From Blastobasis lacticolella (taxonomy: Eukaryota; Arthropoda; Insecta; Lepidoptera; Blastobasidae), in contig LR990048.1 of NCBI GenBank assembly GCA_905147135.1, forward strand, positions 6,804,563 to 6,868,562: a DNA stretch of 64,000 bases. Reading direction: 5' to 3'. Position 1 is the first letter of the stretch, and the number at the start of each line of letters is the position of its first letter. The position numbers and the translations under genes are program-made. The notes beneath the pieces are model-generated. The model worked only from the letters and a program-made list of their open reading frames with translations. It searched no databases and was not told the DNA's origin. Positions 58,401-64,000 of the stretch are shown one piece after another.

Positions 58401-58550
58401 TGTGTAAGTTTTTATAGCTTTTATATATTAGATACTGAAAATCCAATGATAAAACCGTAATGATTACAAATGCATACTATCATTTTGCTTATAGGTACTT
58501 ATTGGCACAAGTGCATTTTGTTTAGTCACTGTTTTTTTTTGTCTGTTAAA
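55500..58550. other. No assignable feature
   Basis: The longest quiet interval, about 3 kb. It holds only an AAATA microsatellite near 55988 and the palindrome CCGCCATCTTGGCGG at 58278-58292. No coding or shared repeat was found. Confidence 0.5.
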
Positions 58551-58555
58551 AGCTG

Positions 58556-58914
58556 TCATCATCATCATCTTGGCGTTAATGTCCCGGTTGTGCTCTCGAG
58601 AACGAGGGCCCGGGGTCTGCCTTGATCATGATCCAGGATTTGGCGATCAGGTTATTACAATGGAGCGACTGCCATCTGACCTCCGTGACCCTGCTACCAG
58701 GGGAACTTGACTAGATTGGATCATGGTTACAAATTCAGTGGCCTGAATCTGCAGGTTTCATCACAATGTTTTCCCTCACCGTAAGAGCATCGGTTAGAAT
58801 TCAACTAATGTACATAACTCAGAAAAGAGTCATTGGTACAGGCACAGCGGGATTCGAACCCGGTACCTCTCGCTTACGAGTCGGATACTCAACCGCCCAG
58901 CCACCGACGCTCCT
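58556..58914 (-). repeat. SINE B (tRNA-derived), near full length
   Basis: Read on the minus strand it starts GGAGCGTCGGTGGC and carries the anticodon-like stretch CTCGTAAGCGAG and the B box GGTTCGAATCC. A body of about 250 bp ends in the GC-rich segment before GGGACATTAACGCC and a (ATGATG)n tail at 58556-58568. This and the 37.7 kb copy are the most complete members and define the family here. Confidence 0.85.
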
Positions 58915-58919
58915 ATCTG

Positions 58920-59570
58920 TCTAAAGCTGTATATATTAAAAGTAAGTATAACTTATTATATGGATTTTTGTGAAATTTAATTGCAAAGCGTGGAAAATAT
59001 GGCACAGCAGAAGAAATAGAAGATGTTGACGTGGGCGACAGATACCTACTGCTTTCCTTCAGTTGGACTATGTTTGTTGTTGACAGCAAACACTTACTGA
59101 TACTTTGTTTTATAATATTTAATACATGATTGGAATTGTAGAAAATTATGTTTACAAAAGCGTCTTAATTTGCAAACATGCCATATCAACACCCCAATGT
59201 ACACACTACTGCGCATATGCACGTTTAATATAACTCCTGTTATGCGGAAATAGCCTCTAATGGCATAAGTGTTTTCCTAGCGCTGCTTTACTAACGCGTC
59301 ACCTAGGTAATTGAGGTTATTCGCCTTGTATAGTTAAATATAGTATGGTGTGGGGACTGATGGGGGCTGGATTAACTTAATAAGATTTCCGTACCGACGT
59401 CGCTTCTATTTAATCTCTATTTCTATATTGTCTTGTTCTTAGCTGAACGTACAGTCACTCAATTAGTTGACCCGCCGATCTCATGATAATCCATATGACA
59501 ATATGGAGTAAGAGGTCAGGTAATTAGTTATATGACTGTTTTTCTTAAAATATTGCTTTGGAATAGGTTA
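58920..59570. other. No assignable feature
   Basis: AT-rich, no recognised content. Confidence 0.5.
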
Positions 59571-59575
59571 ATATG

Positions 59576-59773
59576 GACGGCCGAAGACATGAGTGGTTCA
59601 GTTGGTCTGCCACGCAGAGGTCCGGGTTCGATTCTGGCCGAGCAGAAATTGAAATGATGAATTACAATTTCTGTTACGGGTCTGGTTGTTATATGTATAA
59701 TAAGTATATATTTAAAAGTAAATAAGTTATCTATAGCACCCATAACACAAGCTTTGCTTACTGTGGGGCTAGG
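59576..59773 (+). repeat. SINE C (tRNA-Gly-derived), decayed head
   Basis: It has GAGTGGTTCAGTTGG and TCTGCCACGC near 59590-59616 and a B box GGGTTCGATTC shortly after. The body matches the other copies (ATGATGAAT, ATAATAAGTAT, CACCCATAACACAAGC). The D arm is shortened relative to the 45.6 kb copy, so this copy is unlikely to be an active Pol III template. Confidence 0.82.
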
Positions 59774-60464
59774 TCTTAGATGTTCCGGTACGCGGTAGGA
59801 AATCCGGAACATGCCATTAAAGCACATAACTATTATTCTAGCACTAGACTCATTATCGAAGCAACGAATAAAACTCACACTCAAAACCCATTAATCACGA
59901 TGAAATATCTTTTTTAGACATTTCAAATGTACACCGTGTAACCTATAAGGGTAGCTATTAGGCAGGTGTGTTCAACCGTTGATCTCTTGCATTTAATATA
60001 ATATTTTATTTTTTGCACCCGCCTCTGTGACAGGAAAGAGGTTGCCACATTCCACTTTAGATGCGCTAGCGAGCGTTAGAGGGGGCTATATTTAGATGGT
60101 AGTTTGTACTACGATGTCACCCCATTAAGCTCTACATGTATTGACCTGATATGTATAATCTAGTTCTGTTTAGATACATGTGCCTCCTTTCATTGCCTAT
60201 AGCTTTTTTTTCGCACTTTTCATGATTTAATACTGTATTAGAAGAAACATGCTTATGTCAATGGAAGGTACATCTGTCTAAGGCCTGAGACCCCTATCCC
60301 TTTCTCGTTAGTCTTTTCTTGGCTTGCTAACTTGGTGTTCTTCGTAAGGCATGTCAACAGGGTGTTCTGTATGCGTTTTCTAAAAAACGCTGCATAGAAT
60401 TTCAATTATTCGAAGATTCGAATTGCTGATGTTCAGCGTTCAGATGCGATTACGTGTGATCGAT

Positions 60465-60602
60465 TTAACAGCTTCAGTTTATTGCATTGAAACTTTATTG
60501 GCAACTGAACCTATGAAATCAATGATACGGAATCGCAAAAGTAATATTTTAATCATTGAAATCAGAGAATTGTTGGCAACAGCGTTCCGTAATTAGCCTA
60601 CT
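60465..60602. repeat. Second copy of the 17.8 kb MITE-like spacer, one arm inverted
   Basis: CTTCAGTTTATTGCATTGAA and TTGGCAAC are the reverse complement of the left arm at 17.81-17.84 kb. CAATGATACGGAATCGCAA and AATCATTGAAATCAGAGAAT run in the same direction as at 17.85-17.90 kb. Confidence 0.6.
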
Positions 60603-60665
60603 GGACGATGGTAGCCGCTTTCCATCAGGTCGACCATCTGACCGCGTGCCTCCATGGGCAAAAAA
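60603..60665 (+). repeat. LINE 3' tail fragment
   Basis: GGACGATGGTAGCCGCTTTC and CATCAGGTCGACCATCTGAC match the LINE 3' tail block with moderate divergence; an A-rich end follows at 60660. Confidence 0.55.
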
Positions 60666-61254
60666 CAAATCTGCATAGTACAATGTTAATATGGTGTAAA
60701 CAGGTCTGCGATATTCTTAAGCCTCACCAACGGAGCCGCACGCGCCTGCGGTCACCGTTCCACACGCAACGGCTAGCAAAAACTCTCCGTTTTTGTAATT
60801 GCCTGGTACATACTCGGTAACAGTACTACCGTACGAGTGTATTCCTTGTGCATACCTATCAAAATTATGCGGATTACCATGTAGATGTTCCAGAGATGTG
60901 GGTGTCGAAACGAGCAGCATTGCAATTAAAAAACATCGAAATGTAGAAATCTTCTTCTATTTAAAGTGCTTATTTAAAACCGTTTCCTTATATTTAAATT
61001 ATAAATCAAGGAAACTGTAAAGTAGTAGGTACTTTTTAATATCGGATATTACCTACTCTTCCAATTTTAAAAATTATTTAGATATATACCTACTTATAAA
61101 TTACCTTTTGGCAAGGAAAACTTTTTGAGACAATTTCGAGAGACATGTTCTGAGTTAGTCGTCTTCTCAGTACGTCCTTATTCAAATTTACAATCTTTTT
61201 TTTGTCACTTACAGTCTTGAGTGGTTATAAACAGCGTCGTCCGTATAGAAACCA

Positions 61255-61443
61255 GAGGGCTGAGTGTAAGTTTTGCTTCGATTTTACTTTCTTATCGCGT
61301 TTGCGTTCACGTGTAAATTAGTATAAAGAAAAATCTTTATTTATGTACCACTAGATGGCGCTATACATTTTTCATACAAATTTCCATGTAAACGCAAACG
61401 CGATAGTAAAGTAAAATCGAAGTAAAATTTACACTCAGCCCTC
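61255..61443. mobile_element. Foldback MITE (G), about 55-bp arms
   Basis: The left arm GAGGGCTGAGTGTAAGTTTT with GCTTCGATTTTACTTTC and TATCGCGTTTGCGTT is repeated in inverse form at the right (AACGCAAACGCGATAGTAAA ... ACACTCAGCCCTC) with few mismatches. The core holds CACTAGATGGCGCTATAC. The ends may lie between CAG trinucleotides, which would be a 3-bp target duplication. Confidence 0.85.
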
Positions 61444-61449
61444 AGGATC

Positions 61450-62530
61450 ATTTCAGCTAATACCAAAACATAATATTACTTAAAAGATTCCTCGCCTGTT
61501 TTCATCGCTTATTGATATTATCCAAGACCATGTATAACAATAATCATATTTCGATGTTGCCACTGAACTAAGCCGAAGGCCTATGCATAAATTAATCCTT
61601 CCTTTGCTAGAACGGTACAAGTATCGCTACTGGGCGGGGCTAAGCGCACCAACTGGCATTAAATCTAATCCAGAGTTAATTTATAGTTAACCCCGGAACG
61701 TGTACTGCCCATTCTTGGACATGGCGCTTAGAAGCTATGAGTTTACGATTGACTTTATTTATATTTAATCGATGGACCTTGTCGCCACTTCAGATTAAAC
61801 TAGTTGGTTAATGTATTTGTTGAATGATGCTGAACGGTTGGCTGGAACGCTACCGGTTGAAGAATGTTGTACGTTCTTAACATATTATATAGGAACTGTT
61901 CCTTGTTGTTTTGCTTTACAGTCATATTGCATGTGTTTCACTAAAATTGGCTAGGAATGTACTGCCGTTCGTAACTAGGTAGGTAATATAAATAATTGTA
62001 TTGTCGTATTTAATATTTTAATAGGTTTTCATTTAACCAAATAAACTAACTAGTATTATGTATCATTATTTTATAACAATCAGACATCTTCATTGTGTAA
62101 AGTATCTAGCTTCTTGAAACTTTATTATCGAATCATAACACAAGGAGCCTCGAACGTGCTTTTACATAAAATACTCAAATATCTATCACATAAGCATACT
62201 TTCCTATCTGATTCTTGGTGCAACCGGCCTCTGTTGGTTAATCTGATCAAATTTGGTTCAGTAATTCCATAGAGCCGCCTATTCAGTGTGATTATCGAAT
62301 TCATCGCAAGTACAATGGGGCCAGCTGTAGGTATACAGGCGCCGTTATACTCACTATTGAGATTTAGAATGGTGAATCAATACTGTACCTAATCGAGTTA
62401 ATCTCGGAGGAACTGTATACCGAATTCGGTGAACAATAACCATTTTTGTTTATTTTGCATACATGTTTTAAGATAATATTGATATTTTTCATAAAAGAGA
62501 TGAGGGTTAGCTACTTAATAAAAAAGAAAG
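61450..62530. other. No assignable feature
   Basis: About 1.1 kb of AT-rich DNA without frames or matched repeats. Confidence 0.5.
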
Positions 62531-62532
62531 AG

Positions 62533-62582
62533 TAGGAAAGCGGACTCTGGCAGGATCCGGTAATGACTTCGAGGATGATGAT
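62533..62582 (+). repeat. RTE LINE terminal fragment
   Basis: GAGTAGGAAAGCGGACTCTG followed by GGCAGGATCC and a (GATGAT) run matches the last codons and tail of the RTE copy at 32.1 kb. Only about 50 bp remain. Confidence 0.6.
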
Positions 62583-62950
62583 TAAGCAACCTCATAATTT
62601 CTATTAGGTATATGAATGGTGGCTCAAACTCTTCATGCATGACTTATATAATCCACATAATACAAAGAGTCCATACAGACGTACACAATTTCTGCACGAT
62701 TTATCCTACATGTTTATGCAACTTTGATTTCTATATTAATGATACATAGCTTATTTTATTATTTGTAAACAAACGCACAGCGCCCGCATCGCACCCGAAC
62801 TACTGTTACCGCGTCGTGTGCGCGAGGGTAGACTGCACGTTTTTTGTCCGGTTGCTAGGCGGTGACTACGCGTTTACTGTCCGATTTGTAAGCGGCAATG
62901 TAGAAACGGGCCCTAATTATTATCGGCTAACAAGTGGCAAGAGCGTTAGT

Positions 62951-63115
62951 AAAGAAGTTTTACGAAAAGCTAATTCGCCCGGGGTGTCGGTTACTTCGAC
63001 AAGGTTCAATCCGTCCAATCCCATACTATTGATTGCTGGCGGATAATGTTGGAAGATATCCCTATACCATTATAAAAGCAAATCAACGCCGTGTCATGAT
63101 CTACCTTTACTTAAT
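62951..63115 (+). repeat. Local direct repeat, copy 1
   Basis: AAGTTTTACGAAAAGCTAAT, TTCGACAAGGTTCAATCCG, TATTGATTGCTGGCGGATAA and AAATCAACGCCGTGTCATGA recur about 510 bp downstream. GGTTCAATCC has B-box form. It contains part of a 76-codon frame that I do not recognise. Confidence 0.8.
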
Positions 63116-63458
63116 GAGATAATTGCATGACCACATAAAAAATTCTATCCCTTTGCACGGCTGTGCAGTTGTTAAACGGTTTCTACAGCATTCATGTATT
63201 AATTGTTTTTTATTATATAAAAAAATCCCCTTGGAGGAAAGGACAAGTCCTTTGGGTATAAGGGACAGCTAATTCTTCCTTCTTTTAGCAAACTGATGCA
63301 CCAAATGCCGTGAATGGTGCTGTAGCGGCAAAGGAATATTTTCTTGAAGTGATAATGCTTTTATGTTCTTGGACTGTATCATCAGCATCGAAAATGAAAA
63401 AATATTTATCTACACTCATAGCGTAATGTTAAAATTTCATATTCAAAAACAGTTGTTT

Positions 63459-63605
63459 AAGAAGTTTTACGAAAAGCTAATTCGGTTACTTCGACAAGGT
63501 TCAATCCGTCTAATCCCATACTATTGATTGCTGGCGGATAATATTGGAAGAGATCCCTATACCACAATAAAAGCAAATCAACGCCGTGTCATGATCTACC
63601 TTTCT
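63459..63605 (+). repeat. Local direct repeat, copy 2
   Basis: It matches copy 1 with a 12-14 bp deletion after GCTAATTCG and a few substitutions. The copies flank about 340 bp of unrelated AT-rich DNA. Confidence 0.8.
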
Positions 63606-63729
63606 CTACAGCCATGTAATTAGTTTAAAGAAGAAATATCGCAAATCTAATTACGTTTAAATGTTTAAACTTTCGCGCGACCACGCACGCGTCGTTGAGC
63701 ACGATATTCACCACCGTGACTATTGCGCT

Positions 63730-63846
63730 ACCAACTTATTCGTTCAGTGGACAAATTTGGAACTAAGGCATTATTGTACTAAAAGGACAGTTTGAAACGC
63801 AGGTCTTCACTGCTGGCGAAGCCGTCAACTGAACAGATAAGTTGGT
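63730..63846. mobile_element. MITE S, copy 2
   Basis: ACCAACTTATTCGTTCAGTG at 63730 is the inverse of the right end ACTGAACAGATAAGTTGGT ending 63846, with a few mismatches over 22 bp. The interior GGCATTATTGTACTAAAAGG and the right end match 39.75-39.87 kb. Confidence 0.72.
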
Positions 63847-64000
63847 CTCACTGTACAATAGTGTGGAAGATGTGTCGATGAATTGGTTTTTAACAACGCC
63901 TTTTGTCTTTCTTCCACTGCTAAGAAACAACGTGCCTGGTTTTAAATTAGTCGCTAAACGACCGGAGTTAATAGAATTATGTTTAAATAAATCGTTTGAT

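Noticed and set aside
58850..58914. tRNA gene on the minus strand
   Set aside because: The tRNA-like head is shared by at least three other SINE B copies with a common body, so it is repeat-derived.

Overview
The window looks like gene-poor, repeat-dense nuclear DNA from an insect, most likely a moth or butterfly (Lepidoptera). It is AT-rich. It carries many copies of short interspersed families typical of lepidopteran genomes: tRNA-derived SINEs, repeats with (TCATCA)n tails, LINE 3' ends with short tandem tails, and foldback MITEs. I found no host gene with recognisable exons, no bacterial-style operon, no CRISPR array and no stand-alone tRNA or rRNA gene. The species call is an inference from repeat character, not from a host protein.

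The only long open frame is a 735-codon reverse transcriptase on the minus strand (50407-52614). It belongs to a non-LTR retrotransposon of the jockey/CR1 group, is cut off at its 5' side and ends in a (TTTAGA)n tail at 50015. Other coding traces are also transposon-derived: RTE-type LINE C-termini (31799-32149, 28876-28968, 26268-26374, 62533-62582), jockey/CR1 C-termini (39999-40335, 33689-33913, 45081-45240, 42500-42560), an RT fragment with the QGS motif (17237-17293), two hAT transposase remnants (54462-55490 and 10892-11353) and a PHD-finger transposase tail inside a pogo/Tigger-like element (14508-15435).

Several insertions can be delimited from sequence alone. The ZBED-type hAT remnant has a perfect 8-bp target duplication (CCCTATAC). 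The pogo-like element lies between TA dinucleotides and interrupts a tRNA-Gly-type SINE. Two MITEs (11937-12352 and 23423-23829) share both arms but have unrelated cores. A foldback MITE with arms of about 55 bp lies at 61255-61443.

The interspersed families, labelled A to S here for cross-reference, are: A, eight copies with a (TCATCA)n end; B, a tRNA-derived SINE, about eight copies or pieces; C, a tRNA-Gly-derived SINE, four copies; H, a Pol III-like repeat whose head resembles 5S rRNA, three copies; I, four copies; J, two; K, LINE 3' tails; E, LINE 3' ends; Q, two; S, a MITE, two. Between them lie long AT-rich stretches where I see nothing assignable; these could be introns or intergenic DNA.

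The most unusual items are a directly repeated unit of about 215 bp with a TATA box and a short open frame (17568-18156), the MITE pair with swapped cores, the possible 5S/tRNA composite SINE, and the open frame kept across copies of repeat A.
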